Below, one piece after another: positions 12,183 to 23,639 of a stretch of DNA of 64,000 nucleotides. This DNA comes from Paragonimus skrjabini miyazakii. Its lineage: Eukaryota; Platyhelminthes; Trematoda; Plagiorchiida; Troglotrematidae. Made by a program: the position numbers and the translations under genes. The DNA lies in NCBI GenBank assembly GCA_014338405.1, contig JTDE01001092.1, positions 48,768 through 112,767 on the forward strand, in the 5' to 3' direction. Positions within the stretch are counted from its first letter, which is position 1. Each line of letters begins with the position of its first letter. The notes beneath the pieces are model-generated. The model worked only from the letters and a program-made list of their open reading frames with translations, did no database searches and was not told the origin of the DNA.

Positions 12183-13263
12183 CTACAGAAGAAACAGTTA
12201 GACGATGAAACCTTCCAGGTAATATTTTAATTGTTATATGTTATACTGTTCCCACGTAGTCAGTGGCCGACATCGATCGACCAGTATGTGAAGGAACAAT
12301 GTGGGGAAAAATGAATTTAGTGTTGAAATTAATGCCCACATTCTTTAAAACTGGAAACCAAACGGGTACACACTGAGATTGGTGTCATTCTCACTTGGAT
12401 CTATCAGTTAGAATCAACCAGACAGCGATTTGAACTGTCAAATCTTGTATCACAAGCCGAAACCGATATTCCTTAGGTCATTGGTTCTCAAAACACTTAC
12501 AAGGACCGGTTTAAAAGTTCAAGAGTTATGGCCAGCAACAAGAAGGTTGCCGAGAGGTCGTACTTCTTTAAAATAGTGTTGGTTGATTGGCGACTAAATT
12601 AATAAGTTTCGCACCACAGAATAACAGCAGAAGAAAAGGTTGTTCTTACAAAAGTGTCTAACAAGTCTAAACATAACAACTTCAAGCAGAAATTGTTTTT
12701 TTGGTGAATGCCCTTCCAAACAAACAAATTATATCAACCTCACTCTGACTTTAACTTAGGGATTATGTCGTTTGTATACATGTGTATCTGAGATGTTTGT
12801 TGGATAACAAAGTTCCGTCGATTTTGGTCGTACTAACCCCTCTCAATGTTATTGAAAGATTTTCAAAAAAATATAAGCCAATTTTGAATGTGAGATATCC
12901 TTCACTACACACCCGAATGAATTCCTGGATGTCAAACCTGAAAGTCATGTCCGGTCATACAGGCAAAAGCATACACCTCAGAGTTTATGTATGTAAATAT
13001 AATAATACGTCTTGCTCCCTAAACTCTAAAGAATAGAACTAATGGAGGGTAATAAATTTTGCACCATGTGCACAGGTCGCGGAAAAACTGTCGTTATTCT
13101 GCATTATTTTCCAGTAACTTTATAAGAAAATTGAAATTAAACGCACGGATGAAAACAGTACAAATACGAAAGGACTGTCATTGACATAACTGAATATCAC
13201 CGTGCAAACAGGCCACGGAAAAGAAAACGAAACCGCAGTTAAATTAGGCAAACACCTACTTAC

Positions 13264-13363
13264 CTTCTCCGCCTCATCACTCAAACGAAATCGGTCCAAA
13301 ATAGATAAAACACTCGGAGTATTTTTCTTGGATGCATAACTACCGATTCGACTAGTTGAATCT
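13264..13363 (-). CDS. Gene A exon
   Basis: The acceptor CTCCGTTTCTTTTAG and donor GAAG/GTAAGT are both near consensus. The 33 codons include TPSVLSILDRFRLSDEAEK. One base starts the exon and it ends in phase 0, fitting the exons at 13839-13997 and 11967-12182. It is too short to be found by open-frame length. Confidence 0.8.
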
Positions 13364-13838
13364 CTAAAAGAAACGGAGAGCGGTTATATAGTGTTATTAA
13401 TGTTGTTGCCACTAATTATGGTATTCGCTGAGAAATAGTAGGTTCAGGTGGACATGTCTGTAGACTACAGTCTGTTGACTACAGTCCAGTCGTCGTGAAA
13501 ACGGTAATAGACCAACGTCTAAAAGAAAACTCTGACATAATATTTGTTGCATTTAAGCAACGACCGTAAGTAGTTAAAATAATTTACGAGTAGTACTCAT
13601 AAGTATAGCAACAGAATTTTCCACAGATATTTCCACAGAGGTACCTTTATACCAGCGGAAGTATACACCTGCGTATGCAGACATATATACGTAGTCGTGT
13701 TCACTCTTAATAAACGTATATTCAAAGAAATGTACGTGTGTACGGCTGAAAAATGTCACTCATCCAGACTGACGTACGACAGTGAATGAAACTACGGGAT
13801 CGCCTTATGCTTGTTATCACGGCTGGCTTGTGCTACAC

Positions 13839-13997
13839 TTCGCTGTCATATCCAAACTCCTCGCGTTCGGTGTAAACTCGAACGGCTTAGGCCAAGTAAC
13901 CTGTGGGTCAAGGCTAGACCGGTTAGCCAGGTGATACATAAAAATGTAAACCCACAGCAATAAGTGATAATCAAGAAGACGGATAAACTGTCGATTT
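13839..13997 (-). CDS. Gene A exon
   Basis: The acceptor is CTTTTGCTTGTCATAG and the donor is GCGAA/GTGTAG (weak). The 52 codons include RLLDYHLLLWVYIFMYHLA, a hydrophobic helix, then VTWPKPFEFTPNARSLDM. Both ends are in phase with the 32-nt exon upstream and the exon at 13264-13363. An alternative donor after the helix (CACAG/GTTACT) would shorten it and break phase. Confidence 0.72.
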
Positions 13998-14380
13998 CTA
14001 TGACAAGCAAAAGTGCAAAGCAGTTTCGTTTGGCAAAATGTTTGCACTGCTTATGTTTATTCCTAAAAAAACATATTTAAGATTTCACTTTACATCCATC
14101 TCTTTGCCACGAAACACAGCTTGGCTAAACCAAGATTTTGATGAGCTGTCAAAGTAAAACAATATCATCACGTTTGGCGAAGCCCAAACTAATAGCAAGT
14201 AGCGATTGGCCATTGATTGATTCATTATTTACGGCTGCCTGAAAATATGTTCATGTTCTAGCTGTCAGTTGTGTGCTGTCAGTGGTGGATAGGCCTGCAT
14301 TAAACAGAACTCATGTTCAAGAGGTTGGAGAAGGAATTCATGGTTCAATAGAAAATAGCACAATCAAGTGGGTTACTCAC

Positions 14381-14412
14381 CTGTAACGGGCGACCAAACT
14401 GAGCTCAAATGC
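14381..14412 (-). CDS. Gene A micro-exon (32 nt)
   Basis: Thirty-two bases lie between a strong acceptor (ATCTGTTTCGTAATCAG) and a consensus donor (CAG/GTGAGT). They encode AFELSLVARY plus two bases of the next codon, in phase with the exon at 13839-13997. Micro-exons are common in flatworm genes. Support is splice signals plus phase. Confidence 0.68.
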
Positions 14413-16121
14413 CTGATTACGAAACAGATACATAAGATAATGAGTGAAAATAAGAGACAATGAGCTTTAAGTGATGTTAATTAACTGCAATCCATTCTGC
14501 TTATGTTTTCAACGCAGATAGACATAACCGTCCTGAATAGAATGGAACTCAGCTCCATTATGGATTTGTTTAATCACTAACCTGAGGCTTATGCAAACTT
14601 GCTATTCATTATGAAGACTTTCCAGCCGTTAACTAAACTACTCATTGTACGTCAGTCAAAGTTGTTCCGGCTAACTCGTTCAAGAACATGCGATCAGACT
14701 GACATCTGCAACGACGCGTAATAAGCAAACAAAACCTACAGATCTGGAAAAAATCGCGACTGGGACCTACAATCCGTCAAAATTGTAACCGGTAGATATT
14801 TGTGCAATCACAAACAATGAATCGTCAGACATATGACAACATACGCACCACTGGTCGAGAGAGCAACACTGAGTGACATTTATAGGAAACCCATATTGAC
14901 AGTGTTGACTACCATAACATGTGAATGACCTCAGATATTATTTATGGATGGAAATGTTCTCACCCATTCACTGTAATGTCTGCATACTATTAGTTTAGCT
15001 TTCGTTAATACTAACTGTTTTATCTCATTGAAATACAACCGATCACGAAGGGAAGAAAATTACGTTATATTCTATAAGTCACTGAAGTATATTCTCATAC
15101 AGGTTTGTGATTCGACAGCAAAACCAACTGCATTCAGGGGACGGTTTTAGTCATCACGGAAGTTGGTCGTTTCTTTCAAAGAAAGGATCAGAACACTTGT
15201 GTCATGTTCAATACCTGCCGAATGTGTAGAAAAGTCATTAAGATCGCTGACTCCAATGCGCTAGGTTATAAGTTTCCAATGAAAATTCCCTAGCAGAGAA
15301 CATCTATCTGAAAAATCNNNNNNNNNNNNNNNNNNNNNNNNNNNNNNNNNNNNNNNNNNNNNNNNNNNNNNNNNNNNNNNNNNNNNNNNNNNNNNNNNNN
15401 NNNNNNNNNNNNNNNNNGATTGTTACAATAGTTGTATGCGCATATTTCACTTCGATAATGAAAAAACCTGTGCAAACTAGTTGTTCTCTGAATACCTCTT
15501 AATGATCCTTTGCAACACTATTTTTTGTGATCACTCTTATTTGATATGTTCAAGTTTAGGTGAGAAGTATTCATTATTTATGTACCAATCATTCCATCTT
15601 AATCTACGTCTTTCCTACTTTCCTTATGGTAGAAAGGTTTGATATTCGTACAAATTACAGACTACGGTTGTCGCCGACGTCGACTATCACAATATTAATG
15701 ACGTTACCGCTTTCTATGGTATGGTGTTAGCCGACATATTCTCCTCGTTTACATGGATACCATACTGACCAAAGTAAGCCCAAGTTCAGCTAAATTGGAT
15801 TGTTAACCAACCTTATGTCGGTCAGCTTAAGGCTATGCTATAGATTTCTCGGTATACAACAAATTCAATACATTAAAACTCCTGGTGTGGTGGAGAGTAT
15901 TCCAAGTATATTTACATTGGTTTCGTAACTATAAGTATAGTACATCAGAAGTAGTTTATGCTTGTCAAAAACACATTAAGTTAACCTATGAACTAAACGC
16001 TGCTGAACCGAACGGTTATCAGAACCACTAACAAAACATCAAACAAGAACAACAAAACTAAGGAATAATGGGCAACATTCCTAATTTATCCAGGTTCACC
16101 ACAAGACAACGGCATTTTGAC
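14413..16121 (-). other. Gene A intron with assembly gap
   Basis: No convincing exon was seen. A 55-nt plus-strand block at 15661-15715 has splice-like edges but no partner. The 100-N gap at 15318-15417 interrupts the intron. Confidence 0.45.
15318..15417. other. Assembly gap of 100 N
   Basis: There are exactly 100 ambiguous bases, a conventional fixed-size scaffold gap, so the true distance is unknown. Missing sequence could contain an exon or repeat. Confidence 0.98.
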
Positions 16122-16225
16122 CCGGCCAAATGAACTAGCTGGAAGAAGCGTTTGGCATATTCGGCGGGTTAACTGTAGGAATTTGCCCGGGTGTTGTGAC
16201 ATTTGCGGATGATAGGCAACTGGAC
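16122..16225 (-). CDS. Gene A exon, tentative
   Basis: It encodes 34 codons including AYHPQMSQHPGKFLQLTRR and ICQTLLPASSFGR. The donor is CGG/GTCAAA (weak) and the acceptor is CATCTCCATGAG (moderate). Both phases fit the neighbours (16918-17039 and 14381-14412). A later donor (TTGTG/GTGAAC) is possible but breaks phase. Confidence 0.52.
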
Positions 16226-16917
16226 CTCATGGAGATGTCCAAACAGAATAGCACATATGTGGTCCATAAATGAATCTAAAGTGAAGTAATTATTAAGCTG
16301 TTCAAACCTATTCTCACGACGAAAAACCATTTGAGATGCAAAGTTTCATTCGCTGTGATCAACTTATTGTTCAGACTGTCCACTTAAAGTATAAAACCGA
16401 AACTAGTCATACTGGTTCATTCATATTATTAGTAGCTGCGCAAACTATAAGTTTTTCAGCTAGAAGTTTTGTACCAGTAACGATATTTGTCTAATTAGCA
16501 AACTAGCGCCGGTGACCATTGTCTAAACTAAACCACCATTCCCTAGTATTGCTCAAAACGTGCACACAAATCGGCAAGCGATAACTGAAAAGTGCCAAGT
16601 GGAAAAAGTACAAAAGAAGATGCACTAGGCGGTCTCTTTGTAACGTAACTTCAAACTGGATTTTGTCAATCGCTGTCTGCATAAAGGCAGCTACGTTTCA
16701 CTAACGATGCATTAGCTGTCCGCGTATGCCTACAGGTCTGCAGGACATACTGTCTGTTTATGTGAAGATAAATAAGTCAGCAGTCTCCAGCCCGATTAAG
16801 AATCAAGTTGAGAAGGCATATCAAAGCCACACTTCCGACTAATCTAGCGGACATGATACACATGTCCAACTTGAGTTTCCCATTGAAGGTTGTCCATAAA
16901 ACCCCGGCCAACTGAAC

Positions 16918-17039
16918 CAGAATAGTCCAACAACATTATCGTATTTGTCAAAGCAATGGTCATCTGATTAAATGCACAATCTCTGCTCGCATTGACCTTC
17001 TTCTGGACAAATATGTAACGAAAGTCAATCACGGTGGAC
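16918..17039 (-). CDS. Gene A exon, tentative
   Basis: The acceptor is GGTTAACCCAG and the donor is TTCTG/GTTCAG. The 40 codons include IDFRYIFVQKKVNASRD and NQMTIALTNTIMLLDYSG. It ends with one base of a codon, matching the exon at 16122-16225. The preceding exon in phase was not found. Confidence 0.55.
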
Positions 17040-20000
17040 CTGGGTTAACCACGAGTCTTCGTAAAGTGAATATGCAGACAACTAATGACTAATGTTTAAC
17101 ACCCAATCAGGAAAAGGCAAACTGGTAAAATCCAAAAGGTATACGTTCATAAATTCGATTTCGCGATCGTTCTGTTGAGGAATCTTTTCTCAACTTTGAA
17201 ATTGATGACGTTTATTTGTTACATTTGTGGTTGTGTGTTCCGCACTCAATATGGAGTCCACATGGCACTACCTTGTTTGAAGTGAAATCTGATAGGTGGG
17301 CAAGATTGTTCTATTGGAGATACTTTGAAATTAAGTCGGTCATTGTAAAAAAAGGCTGAGTTCATTACTGAAAGATTTTGCCTTGCTAAATACTACCACA
17401 CGATCAGCAGCTGTGTGTTTTTGATCAAACTTCAGCTTTTAAGACTTTTAGGAAAGACCACTTATAAATAGTTTTGGCTACTTATAAAATATTTCTCAAT
17501 TCGCGGGATTGTTTGAACGGTGTATCAGTGAAAGAATGACTCAAAACAAACGACGTTTTAAGACTTCATCAGCTTCTAGTTACATAATTATAAAACTATC
17601 CGTGGTAAACAAACTAAAAACGGTAAACGTACATAAACTGAGTTACCGACCTAAACAATTAAGTCTGTTTAAGCCATCCAAGTAGAACAATTAGAGAAAC
17701 AAATACTCGTGTTAATTAGCCAGTACACTTTTTTTCGTAAATGTGAAAACAGAAGCCACGAATCCCCGAGAAAATGGATGGAGGTATAGTTTCATTTACA
17801 TCTGAACGATTAAGTACATGGTCAACCTCAGGGTAAGCAGAGTTTAACAATTCGTTGCTTTTGAGCACATAGATTCACCTGCTGAGGGTAGATTTATAAG
17901 GCTTCGGCTTGCTTGGAAGCTTGTGTAATAGTAGCATTTGTTGGAACCCCGAACGGTGATGCAGTAGTGTTGTTGTGACCAGTTAATCTCTAAACTCCTC
18001 AATATGGATAGAACGGCATTCTCTCCTTTGTGAACGGCACTCACTAAAAGGTGCTTCAATGTTCCTCTTAGCCAGCTTGTGATACGTTCTTTGGCCCTGG
18101 CATCAAATGTTCCTCCTGCAACACTAGTGTAACTGCTTCTGCACCCGCAAGTAAACCGATAAATAGGATTATCTCTTAGGAACACAGATTTTTACTTTTC
18201 ACTGGAAGTTGAAACAACCTGATTGTTTGTGGGAGCAAGACAAATGTAGCTGGATGACGTGTACTTTTCTGTTTTATACAAATCATCTAGCTAACCGTGT
18301 TCATGAAAATTTCATACGTGAATGGGGGTTTGTTATATGCAGTTTCATTGAACATCTCCACAAATGACCTGTTCGGAGAAACTTGTCAAGTATGGTTTCT
18401 GATGAACGGTTTATAGAAATTGTTAACACGAAAAGTGTCTTGCAATACTACTTGCCTGGTCCGTCAGGAAATGGTCTTGACACACTATAACACATTGTAC
18501 GTGCTGGATGCCTCTTACGTGCAACAGAAGAGAAACCCATAAAGTGCATGATCATGTTCGCTAACAATACACTGTATGTATAGTCAGACCATTTGAATCG
18601 TGTCTAGTCAAGACGTTAAAAAATACCAAACTGTTCGCTTGTTCTTACTGGCATTTCACGGACAGATTTAGGTGGACAAATATAAAATTCGGAATCATTT
18701 CTCAATTTGTCCCTTCTATAACCAGAGTTATTTTGTCATCATGCTTCGTCTACGATGGAGAAGATAGTTTGCCTTAGTCTGACATTGTGTTGTTAACGGC
18801 TAAGCAGTTTAGTTGTGAAACGTTCGAACTTAAGACATCTCATATTTTGTATGAAGAGTTGAATAGTCTGAAAGAATTGGAAGATTAACAGAAATGAAAG
18901 TAATGTAATCAGGGTTAAAAAACATTAATTTGTTCGATAGTAAGTTTAGAAGTGAAGAACTGATGAAAGTGGGGCACACGTTGTCAGTAGAAATATAAAA
19001 TTTTTGATACATGCACTTAGCTTAACAGCACACTTCAAAGTAAGCACAACTAAGTTTTAAAAAAAGGCAGCGGAATGTTTGTGAACAACTTGGTTGCCTT
19101 TTTCCAAAAGTATCTCAATCTTCAGAAACGGACCAGGCAATGAATACCCAAGTTGTAAATTTTCTATAGACCATAATGTTGTGCAATAATTGTACCTACA
19201 TCCGTTGAAGTGCAATAATAAATCTTAGTCATAAATATGTCCAAATCTCCCGGGAAACTTGTTTTTCTAACCACAGCAAATAATCCGGTTTGTTAGCAGG
19301 CCTGCATATGATAGAACTTATAAAATTGTTTTTTAAGCTAGTTGTGTAACCCTAGCGGTTCATAATAACGGTATCGGTTCTCTATCTAACATTAGATATA
19401 TACCATCCTCAGCTTTCTCTAATAGTTGAAGCGTGTTTAAGTGTTCGTTGATAAGGTTGAATCGTTACTTTTCTCAGCTGTTGAGCTTTCTTTTACTCAC
19501 GGGCTAAAATCGATCAGCCATTTTGTGGCTGACCTGCAAACGGGCAAGCATCCACCGTAACCTTAGAGGGCATTGAGGAACTTTGTTGCAAACAGTTGGT
19601 TTCATTATGTGTGTGGTGCTGAGACCCATCTAGATCAAAACAGCTGTTGACTACTTTGCTGGTGGTCACTGAGACCAGCTGTCTGCATCGTTAAATATTA
19701 CATGATAGGCGGACTAAACAGGCCTTTGACAAACCGTCATTATTGGTAGACGTGAGGCGGGATACACTGGATCGGCTATTGATATTCTCAAATTGGACAT
19801 CAAGTAAACGTGTCGAACAAAAAAATTAATTCGATCCGACAGAAGGAATTACCGATAAGGGTCCAGATCCAGCACGAGATATACTGGAAATATTATTTTC
19901 CAACGATATACTTCCACGGTGGTCCACGCTATTGTTCATTTCTCGACCAGATGGCGTCAAATGACCCTTTGAGGCATTACTCAGATTATGCTGCAACCTA

Positions 20001-20085
20001 ATTGCTGAAATTGAAAATTGTGAGATTGTAGACCTGAGCAGAAAACAAATACAGCTCAACCAATTTAAAATGCCTACAGTCTTAC
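17040..20085 (-). other. Gene A intron region carrying a Penelope-like fragment
   Basis: The reading phase requires at least one further exon between 20086 and 17039, which I could not locate. The only recognisable item is the Penelope-like fragment at 17844-18185. The rest holds chance-length frames. Confidence 0.4.
17844..18185 (-). pseudogene. Penelope-like element fragment, GIY-YIG endonuclease end
   Basis: The 113-codon minus-strand frame starts YRFTCGCRSSYTSVAGGTFD and continues ARAKERITSWLRGTLKH. This matches the GIY-YIG end of Penelope-like elements (VY-F-C-C--YIG-T-R-L--R-EH). YIG is YTS here and the EH pair is ER, so catalytic residues are lost. A later LINLPSAG resembles the family's C-terminal end. 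It lies within an intron of gene A on the same strand. It is 5'-truncated, with no reverse transcriptase upstream. Confidence 0.62.
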
Positions 20086-20271
20086 CATCAAATGGATTAA
20101 TATCCCCGATTGTTGGTGTTGCATCTGAATCGACGCCACGAACCAAGACTTCGTAAAGCACAGCGAAATGACGCTGTACCAAAATATGGCAGACGCGTTC
20201 AAAAATGTACAATCTACCTTCTCTCCAGTATGTCATGCCACCGGGGTTGAATGTAGTAGGGTTGGATTGTC
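20086..20271 (-). CDS. Gene A exon
   Basis: The donor GATG/GTAAGA is good and the acceptor CGCTCTTCATGTCAAAG is acceptable. The 61 codons include TTFNPGGMTYWREGRLYIFE and HFAVLYEVLVRGVDSD, ending IGDINPFDG. I considered a MAM domain because of the WxxG...VLYE...GDI pattern, but there are no other extracellular features and it fits equally well as helical-repeat sequence. Phases: two bases at the start, one at the end. Neighbouring exons in phase were not found on either side. Confidence 0.68.
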
Positions 20272-22951
20272 CTTTGACATGAAGAGCGGAAATTTGTTCA
20301 GTAAGGACAATAGACGAAATACGTTTTTAATACACTAAAATAATAGATTAATGAAGTTACTTGAGTATAATAGTTTCAGATTAAGCCTTGCTAGGATAAT
20401 GTAATGTTTATTGGGCTGATGAAGGCTTGGGTGGTTAACTTGAAGTTTATGGAAAATATTCCTTCACTAAAGCGAATAATTGAAAACATTACCCATTGTG
20501 AATTACTGTCAAAGTTAAAAAGACAAACGTTTGTCGTATCTCAATTCCTCACTGAGTCTTTTGACAAATACTATTTCCGAAATACCTCTCATTAGTTCTG
20601 AGATCATCCCAGTACCAGCTCCACAAGCTGTGACCATCAGTGTTCAATAAGTTGACGGGTCCGAAGACTCCAAATACACAGGGTGATGCCCATGGGGCAA
20701 TTATTCTTAACAGATGCTCATTGCGAAAAACAGAACGTATTTATCTTTTCATCATTCAACCATGAACAGTTATCCACTGTCGTTTGCATTAGTTTTTTCG
20801 AGGTACCCCGCGCCAACATCACGTTAAAGTATTAAAAGCTTTCCTTCATATTAATTTCCAGTCGTCCTACTTCATGGTGGCATACAAGTGAAATTGAAAT
20901 GTTATTTCATCTGCTGAAAGTTCTAGTGCTTGGTATGAAACGAATAAAAATCACTCGGTTTCATTGAGGACATTCGTCTGAATAAAAGATTCCAGTTGAA
21001 CATTCCTGACTTAAACATCCAGTAACGCTGCACCTACATCCAAGCGTCCATACGCACAGGTTGATGTTTGCAAAGGGTAGCTGACTCATGAATCGCTACT
21101 GCCAAACGGGCGGCCAAGTATTAGCATCTCGACATGGAGTATAGCTGCTACAAGCCGTCAGAAGTCTGGTAAACTGATTCCATAGAAAGCAAACTTGAGC
21201 TTTGCATTGTAGTTTATCACTCAATGTAGTGTCCAATCGAAGTCGGTCGTTGTAACAGAAATTCTGTCCGTTCAGTGTGGCCCTGACACTGTGTGGCTGA
21301 TTGTACATTGAGGTGAAGTATTTTGCACTAAGTTGTAGTGTCAGAGAATAAAAACGGTTCGTTGTAACAGTAGTGGGTGAGCTCCAAGAGAGGCAGTGAC
21401 TTCTGTGCCGTAGCTGGCGCCAGTTAGGCTTGACATTAGGGGAAGCACGAGCATAGGCAAGCGTAAGTTGGATTGACGTTCGCTGGTCGGTGCACGCTCG
21501 TGTTCCATCCACTTCGGACAGCTTGCCCCGTGTAAAAGACGGTGTGTCAACTAGGTGGCCGAATTTAGCAGGGCACGTGCCGCGAGCAATCGATGTGGCT
21601 TACGCCTGTGCACCTGCCTTACAACGATCGGAATTTCGAGCAAGCTGCACTGACTCGTCTTCTTTTACCATAGACTAGAATCCTTGGGGTCTAATCTGGA
21701 CGAACACAGGGTGTATTGCAATCCAAATAGGCAAGTGCATAAAATAAATAAAGTAAAAATTCGACTGCGTAGTAAGATCCAAAGTGGACGGGGTGGTATT
21801 TTAATTTGGGAGTGAGGGCCGGTTAACTTTGCCAAGCTGGGTCGTAGCTCACCAAACCCCGACATAGTTCACTGAGATGTCGGCCGATCGCTAACAATGT
21901 ATTTTCTGTCAATCAGCTGAAGCAGCGTGCAATACACATGTCAGAGCTCGCTAAGATGACAAGCATCAGTAAGTTTCATGTGAAGTAACGACTACTGAGG
22001 TAAACTGTATCGCTAATCATGAAACTAAACGTGGAATAAGCCGTGAACCCATCAGCCCCGTTGGTTTCACTAGGTGAATATGTCAATGTATAGATCAGGT
22101 TGAGAAGCAAGTGTTTGTGGCATTGCTTCCATTGATAAGGCACCGGTCGTCAGTAGAAGCAAATCGAAATCTTTCTTTTTACGCAGTGTCAATTTAGCCA
22201 AACACTGATCTCCGTATGATATTAATATTCGTAAACTGAACATTTAAATGACAACAGAAATGTGTCAATGGTCCGAGATAAGGTACATCTAACTAAATAT
22301 CTCCTTTGGGCAGTTGCCTGTGCTTCCACAGTGATTAGAGCACACAGCAGCAGCTGTGTTAGACGATAGTTTAGTTGTAGGAAAAAAGGCGAAAAATAGA
22401 CTTTTTCAATTTTGATTTCACCCTAAATTCGATTGAGCAGCCTTTTAGCGTTCGATGTTTTCAACAACTTCACAGACGGAGCAAACGAAGTAAGTAAAGG
22501 GAACAGATGAGTCAGGTGCGGCTAAGTTGACACAGAGCAACCTGTAAATGAGGTCCAGAATATGCTTAAAAGTCTCAAAATAACATTCTTTGTTAGAAAA
22601 AAACTGAACATTAGTTCTACTAACTTGCGCTGCCACTTATTGAGCGGGTTGCTTTTCCTACTGGTTTTTCTTGCCTACTCTAAGGCTGCCGAAATCATAG
22701 CGACACTTTCGTTAGTCTCTCTACGACCGTGGTTATCTAGGGCGTTATTCATGCGGTTTGCACCTGGTAAATACGTCGGCCAGTGAATGGAGCGAATTAC
22801 GTGTTTCACAGGGAGTTGTTTGGTGAACTTCGCACGGTAGAACTTAACATTATCGTCCCGTGATGACTTGCTACTGGCCGGGGTGGGCTAGACCAATAAA
22901 TGAGGTTGCAATGTAACTGGAATACTTATTTATGCATCCTGTTGAATTTAC
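20272..22951 (-). other. Gene A intron region with a dispersed repeat
   Basis: It holds the repeat at 21096-21560. On the minus strand, 22540-22450 gives a possible exon after CTCATTTACAG (with VNLAAPDSSVPFTYFVC), but without a clear donor. Phase shows an exon is missing here. Confidence 0.4.
21096..21560 (-). repeat. Dispersed repeat-like block with 138-codon minus-strand frame
   Basis: The minus strand is open for 138 codons (21512-21096) and its base composition is less AT-rich than the surroundings. The start (TGGATGGAACACGAGCG...) resembles the tRNA-like head of a fluke dispersed repeat I recall, but without certainty. The 11-mer CGTTGTAACAG occurs twice (about 21250 and 21360) on the plus strand, and TCTGACAC / GTGTCAGG form a partial inverted pair. 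I doubt it is a protein gene. Confidence 0.35.
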
Positions 22952-23064
22952 CCTTCTTATGTGGACTAAACCAGCAAACATAACATCAACGGGGTACGAA
23001 CTGGACACCATACGAACTGCGGACAGAAGCTGATACGCATTGGAGTACAAATCCCAAGGTGCCG
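22952..23064 (-). CDS. Gene A exon
   Basis: The 37 codons include WDLYSNAYQLLSAVRMVSS and YPVDVMFAGLVHIRR, ending at AGG/GTAAAT (good donor). The acceptor ATGTCTCAATCACGAG is moderate. Two bases start the exon, in phase with 23171-23316. The helix-rich pattern is the same as in the other exons of model A. Confidence 0.62.
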
Positions 23065-23170
23065 CTCGTGATTGAGACATTATTATTTGTCAAAAGTCTA
23101 ACTTGTTCACACCCCGTTTATCTGCAAGAATGCTGTTCATCTTGGATTACTAATTCGCAGTGGATTCAAC

Positions 23171-23316
23171 CACACTTGTTGACAATTGCGCGGAAAAGAG
23201 CTCCACTTAAGTAAGGAAATGCCTTTCTGAACATTGTTGAGACTATCTTCTCATGATGAATCCGAACAAGAACAAAACCGATCGTGGAGTATGGTTTTAA
23301 TGGTCCGTGCCAGGAA
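23171..23316 (-). CDS. Gene A exon
   Basis: The acceptor ATAGTGATTATGGTAG is followed by one base, 48 codons including KPYSTIGFVLVRIHHEKIV and RKAFPYLSGALFRAIVNK, and donor TGTG/GTTGAA (weak). Phase fits the exon at 25240-25377 upstream and 22952-23064 downstream. Confidence 0.62.
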
Positions 23317-23639
23317 CTACCATAATCACTATGTCGTACTCCTAAAGCCTTAGCCACTTAAAGCTGTAGTCCGAAGTAGACTATGGCCATCCATATGGTC
23401 GGACTGTTGAAACCTTCACAGTAAGGAATCCAAAGTGTTGGGGTGGGGTTTTCCGGTGGCACGGTTGCTCAACTGTACCCACTCGTTTCTCATAATCATG
23501 CAAACTGCACTCCATGTAGATGAATCAGAACCATCACGTTGAACAGCATGACTCCTTTGCTCACTGACAACTCATTGGTTCCCAGCCCTTCAAATTCACG
23601 GCCTGCAACTAGGGTACCGCATCTGTTGAAGTTCGTCTG

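Noticed and set aside
12782..13036. 84-codon plus-strand frame
   Set aside because: A minus-strand frame of 61 codons overlaps it. Splice signals are absent and the length is at chance level.
13448..13495. Small repeat GACTACAGTC occurring twice
   Set aside because: Ten-base units a few bases apart, too short to support a regulatory or mobile-element claim.
15661..15715. Plus-strand block with acceptor ATTACAG and donor ATG/GTATGG
   Set aside because: The donor is followed by the same open frame and no partner exon in phase was found.
20086..20271. Possible MAM domain (W, VLYE and GDI spacing)
   Set aside because: Only a loose pattern. Surrounding exons are helix-rich and show no signal peptide, cysteine pattern or other extracellular domain.
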